64,000 nucleotides of DNA from Heliocidaris tuberculata. Taxonomy: Eukaryota; Echinodermata; Echinoidea; Camarodonta; Echinometridae. The notes below the pieces were generated by a model. It was not told the origin of the DNA, did not search any database, and was given only the letters and a program-made list of their open reading frames with translations. Positions 37,130 to 48,400 of this stretch are shown here, one piece after another (within the stretch, counting starts at the first letter, position 1; every line of letters begins with the position of its first letter). The stretch is from positions 26,469,307-26,533,306 of the forward strand of contig CM046848.1 in NCBI GenBank assembly GCA_025618425.1, given 5' to 3'. The position numbers and the translations under genes were made by a program.

Positions 37130-38226
37130 AGAAAAGAGAAGAGAGAAGAGAGAAGCGAAGTGCAGATCGAGATCAGCAACCATGCAGCATTTTAGTATAT
37201 GGTTTTAGCAAAAGAGATTTCAGTTCTTTTTTAAAACGGTGCAGTCTCTCTATTTCCTTAAGGTTTGGATCGAGACTGTTCCAAAATTTGGGACCTGTAA
37301 AGACGAATGTTTTGTGCGCTAAGAGCGTTCTCGTGCGGGGAAGATGGAAAAAGTTTGATTGTCTTGTTGGGTAGTTGTGGAGTGTATTGTTAGTTGTGAA
37401 AAGGTCTGAGAGAGCATTTGGAAGTTCATTATTGATTAGTTGGAACATAAATTGACCCAGATTATAAAGGTATAAGTCAGACACTTTGAGAACTTTATTA
37501 TTATGAAAGAGCTGGTCAGTATGTGAGAGATAACCTATAAGAGATACAATCCTCATGGCCTTTTTTGGGAGTAGTAGTAATCTGTTTAATTGTTGTGCGG
37601 TAGAGTTGCCCCATGCTAAAATTCCATAATTAAGATATGGAAAACATAAGGTTAAGTAAAGAGACAACAAAATAAAGGATGGGAATTGATATTTCAGCTT
37701 GTTAATGTTTAATGTTAATGTTCCTATGTTTCTCGACATCAGTTTTGACAAGTTATCAGTATGTGGTTTCCAGGAGAGCTTATCGTCAATTATTATACCT
37801 AGGAATTTTGTAGTTTTCACTTTTTCGATAGGTATGTTATCAAAAAGAATATTACCAGGCAGGGACTGAAGAGTATTGCTGAAGAGCATGTAATTTGTTT
37901 TCTTTATGTTTAGAGACAACTTATTCGCCTTTATCCAGTCCTTAACAAGTTTCAGTTCGGAATTGACTGGTGAAAGTAAAATTGCGGGGTCTCGATGGGA
38001 GAAAAAGAGATTGGAATCATCAGCAAACAATATGTAAGATAAAATGGAAGAAGATTTATAAAAGTCATTGATGTATAAGATAAAAAGCAAGGGACCAAGG
38101 AGAGATCCCTGTGGTACTCCACAATTTACTGGTTTAATAGAAGAACTGTGCCCGTTGAGTGATACATATTGGTTTCTATTAGAAAGGTAGTTCCTGAACC
38201 ACTCCAAGGCCTTTCCTCTGATCCCG
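36733..38226 (-). mobile_element. LINE with partial reverse-transcriptase frame
   Basis: The minus-strand frame is open from about 38223 to its stop at 37173. Early in the frame lie a W-F-x-N-Y-L-S-N-R motif, the RT palm motif GVPQGSLLGPLLF (about residue 30) and the catalytic FADD box (about residue 61). Further on come KFLGIIID and a C-terminal FTGPKFWNSL motif. These define a non-LTR reverse transcriptase of the CR1/Jockey-like assemblage. The start is lost: the frame runs directly into the (GAAA)n tract at 38227. The 3' region carries a (GA)n expansion at 37089-37125 and ends in ATAAAATCAAATCAAATCAA (36734-36760). No stop or frameshift interrupts the surviving 344-plus codons, suggesting a fairly young truncated copy. 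Confidence 0.9.
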
Positions 38227-38227
38227 T

Positions 38228-38259
<32 letters not shown>

Positions 38260-38262
38260 ATA
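38227..38262. repeat. (GAAA)n microsatellite at the LINE truncation point
   Basis: About nine GAAA units abut the 5' edge of the LINE coding remnant. Confidence 0.97.
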
Positions 38263-38398
38263 ACCCGGCAGCCGCTAATGCCTGCGGATTACCAAAAGAA
38301 ACCAGGTTTGTATAAGGTTCTCCTCATTAGCTGTGGTAGGAATGCATAAATAATTTAAATCAGTTCTATATGAACATGTATACCGGTTCACAGAGAGG

Positions 38399-38399
<1 letters not shown>

Positions 38400-38447
<48 letters not shown>

Positions 38448-38592
38448 AAATCTACACAAACAAGCTATGCTTTCCAGTAGGTTCCTTTTTCATTTCATGA
38501 TTTTGTACTTTGTAAATCATATTGTTTTGTATTTGGAAAAAAATGAAATGAAATAAATCTTGTATCAATCAATCAATCAATCAATCAAAAAG
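38400..38592 (+). mobile_element. LINE-like 3' end with (ATCA)n tail plus (GA)n
   Basis: (GA)n at 38401-38443 precedes about 120 bp of non-coding sequence. This ends GAAATGAAATAAATCTTGT and six ATCA units (38562-38588), the tandem-tail signature of a plus-strand non-LTR element. Confidence 0.6.
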
Positions 38593-39135
38593 AGGGGGGG
38601 GGGGGGGAATAAAAGAGAGAAATAAAAGAAAGAGCGTATAATCAAATAGATTCACTGATTGTTTGTCTTATTAACATAAATTCATTCAGATTGGTGGGCG
38701 CCACACACTGAACAAGAAACAGTCATGCATACAATACAATGTTATTCTAAATGGTGAGTGAACACCCCCTGGTTAATCCAGTGAAGTTCATTGCGTTAAC
38801 CTATTGTCCAAGGGAACCGGGTGGTTAAGCCTATGGGTATAGGAGAATTCAGTAGTCAACGGGTAAAAATACCTTGTCAATAATATTGGTGACATATTAC
38901 ATACAAACTCTTGAAGAGCTTTAAGAATCAGGTTTACATTAGGCTCTTAAGCACCGATCTTTCTCAGCCATAGGAATGTTTTTCCCATAAACGGGCAAAA
39001 CTGTGAAAACAAGTAATCTTTATTACATCGGGCAAATTCGTGAACAAATAATCATGGTAAATAAGGCATGTAGATTTTAATATTCAACATTATTATGTCA
39101 ATTAAACATAAGTGGAGGCTAGTATTTTATAGGGG
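38593..39135. other. Intergenic DNA, nothing identified
   Basis: G13 run at 38596-38608. No gene signal. Confidence 0.4.
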
Positions 39136-39139
39136 ATAC

Positions 39140-39800
39140 TAGTTTTTCCGAAGGTTCATAATTCCGAATGTTCGTAATCCCGAAAGACAAATATCCCATA
39201 GCAAGAGATTCACAATATTGCGAAAATTGAATAGGGTTCATAATATTCCGAACATTTGATGCATTACTCCGAGTCCGAAGGTTCGCTATTCCGAAGGTTT
39301 ATAATTCCAAAAATGAAATGGGGGTCGTAATTCCGAAAATGAAAAAATGATTCATAATTCCGAAGGGTCGTAATTCCGAATATAAAATAGCGTTCGTAAT
39401 TCCAAAAATTATAAAACGAATTCATTATTCCGACGAGTCGTAATTCGGCAAGACAAATTTCCCATAGCAGTGGGTTCATAATTCCGAAAATTAAATAGGG
39501 TTCATGACTTCCGAACATTTGATGCATTACTCCGAGTCCTAAGGTTAGTTATTCCGCAGGTTCGTATTTCCGAAAATGAAAGAGAATTCGTTATTCCGAA
39601 GGGTCGTATTCCGAAAATGCAATAGAGCCCTACATAGCTTTAATTTCGGAATTACGAACCTTCAGAAATATGAACCCTTTTTCATCTTCGAAATCATGAA
39701 CCCCATTCATTACGAATCGTCGGAGTAACGGGCCTTCGGAAATACGAACCTTGAGAAGAAGCGAACCGTCGGAATACTGAACCTTCGGAAAAACGACATG
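39140..39800. repeat. Head-to-head TTCGTAATTCCGAA minisatellite element
   Basis: From 39143 to about 39625 the plus strand carries more than 15 degenerate units of GGTTCGTAATTCCGAAAATGA type. From about 39640 to 39795 the units are inverted (TTTCGGAATTACGAACCTTC). A ~235-bp higher-order duplication is also visible: the block CAAATATCCCATAGCA...GATGCATTACTCCGAGTCC occurs at 39187-39276 and 39454-39540. This looks like a DNA element with minisatellite-type terminal inverted repeats. Confidence 0.85.
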
Positions 39801-39849
39801 TAACCATTTCATAGACCCTGTTTGAAAAAAAAAAAATATACAATCCATA

Positions 39850-40012
39850 TATACATGCAGTGGCGGATCCGGGGGGGGGGCGGGCCCCCTCCCCTGGGAC
39901 CAAAAAGGGGCCCCAAAAAATGCTGCATGAGTACCCTTTTTTTTTTTTTTGCTTGTCAGAAAATTTTGTAAAGATTGAGCCCCCTGCCTCAAGATCCGCC
40001 ACTGTATACATG
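39850..40012. mobile_element. hAT-type MITE, 147 bp, with 8-bp target duplication
   Basis: The element at 39858-40004 has perfect 12-bp ends CAGTGGCGGATC and GATCCGCCACTG. It is flanked on both sides by the identical octamer TATACATG (39850-39857 and 40005-40012). An 8-bp duplication with C/TAG...CTA/G ends is the hallmark of the hAT superfamily. The interior has a G/C-rich stretch and a poly-T followed by GCTTGTCAGAAAATTTTGT. Confidence 0.93.
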
Positions 40013-40059
40013 TACCTGTATATCAAAAGAAGATGGTCAGCGGATGATCCTGCTCTTCT

Positions 40060-40095
40060 CATTTGGGGAGGGGGGGGGGGGGGGGGAGGGGCGGT
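40060..40095. repeat. G-rich run
   Basis: G19-type run with one A interruption at 40064-40090. Confidence 0.95.
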
Positions 40096-40149
40096 TATTG
40101 TTATGGGGGCTGCATTGAAATATTGAAACAACGGAGTATTTCATACTGT

Positions 40150-40159
40150 ATATACACAA

Positions 40160-40204
<45 letters not shown>

Positions 40205-40249
40205 GCAAACAATTATATTGAAATAAAAACACCGGCCGCAAGACGTAAA

Positions 40250-40338
<89 letters not shown>

Positions 40339-40353
40339 AAATATATATATATA

Positions 40354-40405
<52 letters not shown>

Positions 40406-40412
40406 TATGTAT
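40150..40412. repeat. (CA)n and long (TA)n microsatellites
   Basis: (CA)n at 40155-40186, then TA runs at 40187-40204 and, with short interruptions, 40253-40412. Confidence 0.97.
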
Positions 40413-40607
40413 TATTATATTTTTCCTCTTCTTCTTCTTTTGTAGCAAATACTTCAGACCTGTGAGTATACGTTTGGTGTTGCCGCGCCGAATATTGTGT
40501 ACCGGCACGCAGCTTGATATGAGCGAGCAGAGAAAAAAGCAGTGAAACGCCACGCCAAACCAAACCCATGCACGCACACAGAATATGCACGCGCTTTTCT
40601 CTCGAAC

Positions 40608-40848
40608 TACGTCATCATGCTCATTTGCATAATACGAGGTTGCCAATATGTTTAATTTTTGGTTGTCTTATGCCTTGTTTAAAATAATGATAGTGATTCT
40701 TGTAATCAAAATATAGTATGTTATTGATATATATTTATTTTACATGCACAATGATAAAAACAAGAACAAATTTTTATTTATACCATGGTCTAGATACTAA
40801 AACTCGACCACTTCGCCGGTGGAGATGAATTTTGAGGGGCCATCTTGG
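40608..40848 (+). promoter_or_regulatory. Candidate FUBP promoter elements
   Basis: Upstream of the FUBP start codon lie a CRE-like TACGTCA (40608-40614), an octamer ATTTGCAT (40623-40630; POU-factor site) and GCCATCTTG (40839-40847), the reverse form of the YY1 motif often found at starts of housekeeping genes. I see no TATA box in a usable position, consistent with a dispersed or YY1-type promoter. The start site itself is not defined by the sequence. Confidence 0.4.
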
Positions 40849-40875
40849 TTCAGACTATCCAGTTTTCTGGGCTGA
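40825..40875 (+). other. Possible upstream ORF, 16 codons
   Basis: An ATG at 40825 opens a 16-codon frame ending TGA at 40873-40875, three bases before the FUBP start codon. If transcription starts upstream of it, it could dampen translation of the main frame. The YY1-like site overlaps it, so it may instead lie in the promoter. Confidence 0.35.
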
Positions 40876-40878
40876 AAG

Positions 40879-40968
40879 ATGACCGATTATACATCCGCAA
40901 CGCCTCAACAATCCACAACTCTGGACGGGAACGCAGCTTTTGCTGACGCCGTACAAAGGGCGAGAGCG
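40879..40968 (+). CDS. FUBP: FUBP exon 1 (start codon)
   Basis: Thirty codons, ATG to a GTAAGT donor, phase 0 at the end. It ends FADAVQRARA, the first half of the conserved FUBP N-terminal helix. The ATG is chosen because it starts the only frame continuing through the donor into that motif; there is no stop upstream in frame within the short exon to decide otherwise. Confidence 0.9.
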
Positions 40969-42431
40969 GTAAGTGAAAATTAAGAGAGTTTATGTCGAAA
41001 TTGTCATCTAAATCTAGTTACACGACACACGCATGTGTCTACAGGACGCGTGCACTTGAATGATACCCCGGCATGGCCGGCACTGGAAGTCTGGATTGTA
41101 ACAAAGGAATGAACCGAGTCTGGTGTGTGACTGCGTGCTACATGTATACTGTGCATGGATGTGGCCTCGAGCTCGAGAAAGGCATCAACTTGAACTGAAG
41201 TCGAAAGGTGACTGCCATGATTGTGTAATAAAATAACCCACTGCAAATATGCTGTGTCCATGATGAGGTTGTGTGAGACTCCCTGAGAGTGAGAGGATCC
41301 GGGCTAACTTAATTGGCAAACTCGGCCTTCTCAGAAAATCGTGGCATGTCGTGTTAATCCAGAGTCAGAGAGTTGAAAACTTGAATTGATCAAACTTGTG
41401 AGGAATTTTGTATGAATTGCACATTTTAAAACACTTAAATTCAAAATTATGCGATATCAATGTGTAAAATGATTAGCAAAGAAATAATCATGGTAAACAG
41501 AGGCGCACGACCGATATATTGGAGACTGTTTCCTGTTTGGGAGACTGTCTCCCATGTTGGAGACTTAGCTTACAAAAGGACAAAAGAAACAACACCAACA
41601 ACAAGGCAGTTTCTCTCTGCCAAATTTTTGCCTCACTGAGGTCAGAAGCCCATTTGTTTTGTGTGTAGATCTAACTTTGAAGTTAGAGTAAAGGCAGGTA
41701 AAATTTGAGATGTAAGAAACTAGATCAGAAAAGAGGAAGCAATTTTAATAAAGAAATTAGCGGATTTTAGACATGATTTTTTTTTAATAGTGAGTCGAGT
41801 AAAGGCGGGTGCGTTTTCGGCTGGAAGAAGAGTTGTGCCGGTTATATGTTGTTTTTTGGGGTATTTTTTTTCGGGGAAAAAAACAGATTCCCATCCATAA
41901 TGTGGGATGGGAAATTGAAAAAAATTCTTTGATTATGTGACAACATTTTTGAAAAACAAAAAAAACAAAAACCCCCCAGTTATTGATGTTTGTTTTCTAT
42001 TTTTTACTCAGATCGCTGCTAAGATTGGCGGTTCTAGCACATTAGGCCTAAATTCAGGTTCAAGTTCAGCTGAGGTGAGCGGACTGCCCCCTGCAGGTGG
42101 ACTAGGAGCACTCAGTGGAGGAGAGGCAGCTAGCGGAATCAAGCGCCCTCTCGAAGATTCAAATTCAGACGCAGAGCCAGCTACAAAGAATTTAGCCATG
42201 CAGAATGATAATGATTTCAACAGTAAGTGGGATGTTGAGGTACAAGGAAGTTGATAATGAAAATAATTTGCAGAAAGTTGAAACCTCTTGAATTCAAGTC
42301 TGCACCCGTGTAGCCATTTGTTTCCCTGTAGACATACAAGAGAAATTTTTCATATGGCCTGCCTGCAGTTTCTATTGTAAAAATGAGGACTGGATACCGC
42401 CTTTTGCGAATGGATTTCATGCTAAATTTAA

Positions 42432-42469
<38 letters not shown>

Positions 42470-45400
42470 GGAATACATATAAGTTTAATCAAGACATTTT
42501 GGTATCACATTGTGTACTTAATGTATAGGTCTTTTTCATCCCATGCACTTCTGAAACTAGATGAAATATACTCATTTCTCTTCTTGCAAATTGAGTAGAG
42601 TATAGAATTGATAATGGAACATGTTTATTGACTTTTGTGTATTTCTCTTGTTTTCTCTGACAGCCTTTGGTGCTGCCCTAACAGGGATGCCACGAGCAGC
42701 ACCAGCTAACAGCATGGGGTAAGACATGTCTACCATGTTAACAGTAATCTCATTTGTAGGTGACTTTATTGGCTAGATGTTACTAATGGCTCTGCAATAT
42801 TGTACAGCCATATTTTTCCAATGTTTATGAAATATTCAATTAAGAAAAGGTTTTTTTTTATATACCTTGTCATGTCCTATATATATTTTATTCTGTTAAA
42901 GGGAAATCCAACCTTAATGACAAGTTGCTCTGACAGAAAAAGGAAAATCAGAGAAGCAGATTGGTGAAATTTTGAACAAAATCGGTGGTTAAGTCGCTGC
43001 CCAGCAAGCAGTAGATGACGGGTTCCAATCCCCCTGGTTCCAATTTTTTCTGACTTGTGATTTTCATTACAGATTGAGCATACGATCTTTAACACTGGGA
43101 GCAATGCCTAAAACTTTGTTTAGAAGCAATAAGAAAGATATGAAGTTTTAAAAGTTGTAATTACTATTAGTGCTGTATCGAAACAGTTCAACGTCCGGAA
43201 AATGACTGAATGGATTTCACCATTTTCGGTTAGCCGTGAAAAGATGCTACATGATTTTGAATACATGGGAATGGCCAAAATCAAAACATAAAACTTGCTG
43301 TAAAAGCTTAATTTTCCTCTTATTTATTCATAACAGTGCTAAAAAGTATCAATTTACCTACCATGATTTGATTTTAGAATGTCTTATTTCTTGTTATTTT
43401 GTGGTTTAAAATTCTAGATTCAAATGCCGATAATCGTTCAGCAATGGGGCTGCCATCTTGGTACTCCTGAATATGCAAAGCTTTATGTAAATAAGCGTAA
43501 AGTCAGCTAGCTCTGTTAAAAGCTCTCTGGCGCCCTCTCCTGATCAAATCTTACTTGTGGGGATTTGATAGATAATATGGCTGCCCCCATAAAACAGTAG
43601 TATCAACATTTTGAAGCTTAAACTCACTTTGAAAACTATAAAATATATCATTTTAATCCTTACTGTACTGGGGGGGGGGGGGCCTGGGAGGCTTATACTG
43701 TTGCCAAGTCATGTGACCTTTTATGACCTCATGTCAGCCCGAAAACGGAGAATTTCTGAGTTTTGTGCACAAAACGAATAGGACACTGCATTTCCTCATG
43801 CTCCTTCTTTATCACCTATAATTTCTTCTGTAAGCTGTAATTAACATCTATTCTAACTGAATATATAACACTCTGAAACAGCAGACTAATAAAAAAAATA
43901 AAAAAGTTAAAGTTGAAAAACAAGGAAAGAAATAAGAATTGAAATAACTTTCAATATTTTTTTCTATGTATTAATGTTTTTAAGGTTTAGAAAGAACTTT
44001 TTGCAATCTCCAAGGCCTTTCTTTTAGTTGATTATCTATCAAAATATATATAGTTATGCATATAATTTGCATAATTTATAATATTTAATGAAGAATTAAA
44101 GTATGTCACAATTGACTCACCAAATAGTAAATATGAGATTCGCATAGATGTAGTGATCTCCTTGTTCAAACATCCTTAACTTTCTTATTCCTTGTCCGAT
44201 TTCTTTCAAACTTTCGCCATCCTGCTTTTCTTATTTTTCTGCTTTCGCGGAAATCATCTTATTATCATGGTTGGATTGCCCTTTAAGTGAAATAAAAGAA
44301 ATGAAGTCACATGTCAAAATTCTCCAGAGTAAAAGGAAAAAAAGAAGATTGTTTAAGAGAGAAGAATAGGGTAGATATGTTAAATGATTTGATGAAACAT
44401 CTCATTAATGTAGTCTATAATTGTTCAAAATGAATCGAGGATGACTCTTTCTTTAAATAACTTGTGTCATTTATTCAATCAAGTGTATATTCTTGAAGAT
44501 GACGGCTTCAAGTTTTCTTCAGTCTTTTGTCCACGTACTGTCTCTCACTTAACCCCTCTTTCATTCTCAGCCTCTGCCATTTATCTTCGAACCATACACC
44601 CTCTTTCATTGGGATCTGTTTTTCTTCTTTCCCCTTCATCACTTTCCTTTTTCTTCATGTTTTTTTGTTTCAGGGGTCTCGGTTCAATAAATGATGAAGT
44701 CTTAGTGCCAGACAAGCTGGTTGGTCTCAGTAAGTATTGTTGATCGGTTCACTCACACACCTGTTCTGTTTTGTTGTTTTCAGTCGCGACGTTCATGGTT
44801 CAGAAGAATTCTTTGTGCCAAATAAGATGGTTGGTCTCAGTGAGTATACATCAAGTTCTATCTAAAGTCATATCGCTCAATCATGCCAGCCGCAATTATG
44901 GATATTGCTATCTAGGGTTGTATGGCACATGCTGTGCCGATAATTGCTCCACAGTCGGTGTCTTAACACTTACTGAATTCATAATTTCAACCCAACAATG
45001 TACCTAACTCTAACCCTAAATCTAACCTTAAACCCATTCTCTACACTTAGCCTAACCCCTATATCTTCAACAAAAAGAGCCTGAAGCAAATGGCCCAGGA
45101 GCATTTGTCGGATTACTATAAAGTCAGTCAAAGCAACCCAATGTTTCATTTGGGTGGGGACTAACATAAATACATGTATGTATAATTTAACATGTAATCT
45201 CAATTATACCATATTATTGACTTTTTGTTTTCCATTGCGTTATTTCCAGCTGACAAGCAAGATCAAGAATAATAAAGGATCTTACAAATGTATTCCCTGC
45301 CTTTTTAATTGTAATATTTCTTTTGCAAATCTTAGTTTTTGATTTTGATATATTTTGCATTTCACTTGTATGATTTTTTTTCACAATCCATTTTTTTTTG

Positions 45401-48400
45401 ACATTTGAAATTTGTCCTGATTAAGCATGGTATTGGTATGTTCAGAGGGGTGGTAATCAGAAAAGATAATGTTAAATATTTATATACTATATTTATTTCT
45501 CTCTATTTTATTTCATAAATTTTAATGGATACTGAGCTGTCTGCAAGATAAAGCATGTCCCCCCATGATATTCAAAAGGTTAAGTTAGCAGTGCTGTATG
45601 TGGTTTATCTTTGGCAATGTTTTATGAAACATTTCATTTATCTTTCAAAAATAAAAGAAATGGGTCTAATCCTTGAAAAAAAATGCTTTTTCTCAAAACA
45701 TAATCTCATAAATCCCTTCATTGCTGTAAAGGTCATACTGCTTGTCACCGCCCATGTAGTGCCATTTTTCTATGTCTTGTATACTCCATGCTCTTTCTCC
45801 TGTAGTAATTGGTCGTGGAGGACAGCAGATCTCGACATTACAGTCAGACTCTGGATGTAATATTCAAATTGCCCCAGGTAAATGAACATTTTTTAATGTG
45901 ATGAAAATAGGGAAGGTCAGAGAAATTGATTATTGAAGTTTTGATTTTTGTGGGTAAAACTGCCAAGAGGTGAAGAATTTATTTAGAGCCAGTCAGCTAA
46001 GGTATTGGTAACTGAGTAAACAAACAAACAAATTGTACAGCTCTATCATTACAGGGAATTAGGTAGGCCTGAGTCATCACTGGTTTTCCAAAACCCGGGT
46101 TTGACTTGCAAATTTTGGGCGGGTACTTGGAATTTGAACGGGAATTCCCCCACAACAAAAAATGGAGTGTATGCAGTGACGGGAGTCAAGGTAAAAAGGC
46201 TAAACTAATAATGCATCGTAGAGGACAATTACTGACTCCAAATCAATAAAACATTGTTTTTCTGGCATAAGCAACATTTCAGAATAAAAATAAAACATTT
46301 AGAAGTACAGCCAAAGGTCCTTTCACGCTCTAAAATTAGGGCTGAAAGAGAAAATCAAGCTCCATGGTACTGTGCGCGTTCAGAAATGGAAGTCAGAAAG
46401 TGAGTCACCAATAACTGAGCAGTAACCCTACCACCACATAAGTTCTACACGCCGAGCAGAATGCTAGAATACCGAGTAAAATGCTTTCACTCTCTAAAAA
46501 TCAGCAAGAATGAAATATGCCTTACCCAAAATATATGAGGAAGGTATAAAAATAAACTATTCAGAAGAACATGGATGTGCATTTCTGTCTTTCTAGAAAT
46601 GCGTTATCATTGCAAAGATAAAGTGGGAAGTCATGTTTGCATTCTCTGTACACACGAATACAGCCCTAGGCCGTAATACACACAGACGGGGGGGGGAATA
46701 TGACTGCGTGATCGAATTGAAGTAAGCTTTAAAACAACTACATATACCATGAAAGCGACAACAAAAATGCAAAATTACTGTAAAACAATACTTTGCTTTA
46801 GCAAACAATACTAGGGAGTATGGATACCCATAATATCTCAAAGAAATATAAATATTTGAGGATTATTACGAGTGCACTTCATATCAAGATTAGGCAGCCA
46901 TATGTGATATTGTTCTGAGCGCTGGACGATAGATGGCAGCAGAGAGGAAAAATATTTGGGCTGAAAATCAGTGATCAGCCAGCCATCACGTGATGTAAGG
47001 CCCACAATTTCTTCCTCTCTGCTGCCAGCTGCCGTCTTGTTATGCAGAACAATGTCGAATATGGCTGTTTAATGTCTATATGACGTGCTCTCGTAATCCT
47101 CAAATATAATTATTCCTTTTAGATATTATGGATACCCATGGTATTGTTTTCCGAAGCAAAGAATTGTTTTACAGTATTTTTGTATTTTTGTTTTTTTGTT
47201 GTCGCTTACGTGGTATTCTTTTAGTAGTTTGAAAGCTTAGTTTCATCCAATCACATAAGTTACATTCGACCCTCGTCTGTGTGTAATACGGTCTTGGACT
47301 GCATTCATGCGCTCCGAGCTTGCAAACATGACCTGCCATTTTACCTTGCCATGATAGAACAATGATGCACATCCATAGTCTTCTGAGTGGCTTAATTTTT
47401 TTATTCCTACCTCATATGTATCTCTGGTAAGGTATAATTGGATGTCTATTACACTGTAATTTTACTGGCCTGAACATCATTTTCATCTTGTAGTGATAAT
47501 CCAACGTAAATTTGGTGACTCCTATTCTGGCTTCGTTTGTGGACATGCTCGGTACCGCAAGACTTGAATCTTCCTCGCAGCTCTTACTTTTATAGGGTCA
47601 TTAAAAAGACCTATCGTCGTCTGAAATGATCTCCATTTATTTCTGCAGCAAATATAATTGGATTATATTGATATTCAGTTTGTGAATTGCATGTTTGAAT
47701 TCCTTAATTGCAGTATATTAGTGTGAAAATTAGTTTGGAAATACCCAAAATAAAAAATGCAAACCCGGGTTTCAGTGTGACGTTCAGGGACCAGGCGGGG
47801 ACCGTTTCGACTCAGGCCTAGAATTAGGTAATTGTCTAACCAATTAAATCAACCTTTATGATATGGGGATTGCTATGGTACTGTATGTTGATCTTGATGC
47901 TCTTTTCTTGATGAGCTGGTTGAATTGTGTATTGTGACATGAACAAAACAAATTGGATATAATTGCTCAAATACATTGCAAAATATGAATCTTTTAGTCT
48001 ATTCAGGTCTTACTCTTTGGATCGCAGATATCATATTGAGATATGAGCATTGGGGAATTTTAGATTATTGCATTTTCAATGATTTTTAGAATGTTTTTAT
48101 TTCATCTAAAGTAATCAAAAGTAAAACATTTTTTTACTTTCTGTTACAGACAGCGGAGGTGCTGCTGAAAGACAAGTCACTCTCACTGGAACGACAGAGG
48201 CTGTTATGTAAGTTTCTTTTCTTTTTATACAGTATTACTGTCAACTTGTTTATATAGGGAGACTCTGATAAACTATAGATTAATTCCATCCCCCTCTGTA
48301 ATGTCCAGCTGATGAAACTGTAAAATGGTGGTAATAGATATTTTACCCTTTATGGGGAAGTTCATGATATTGAGTTGTGGCTATTCTGGCTGCATCTGGT

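Noticed and set aside
40101..40646. 181-codon minus-strand frame upstream of FUBP
   Set aside because: Central part is (TA)n/(CA)n; the non-repetitive ends show no domain.
42985..43045. tRNA gene in intron 3
   Set aside because: Has a B-box-like GGTTCCAATCC and an A-box-like stretch, but no convincing cloverleaf acceptor stem; at most a tRNA-like SINE head.
44990..45065. Interstitial telomere
   Set aside because: CTAACC words are irregular and too few; more likely part of an old repeat. The same applies to 2085-2160.
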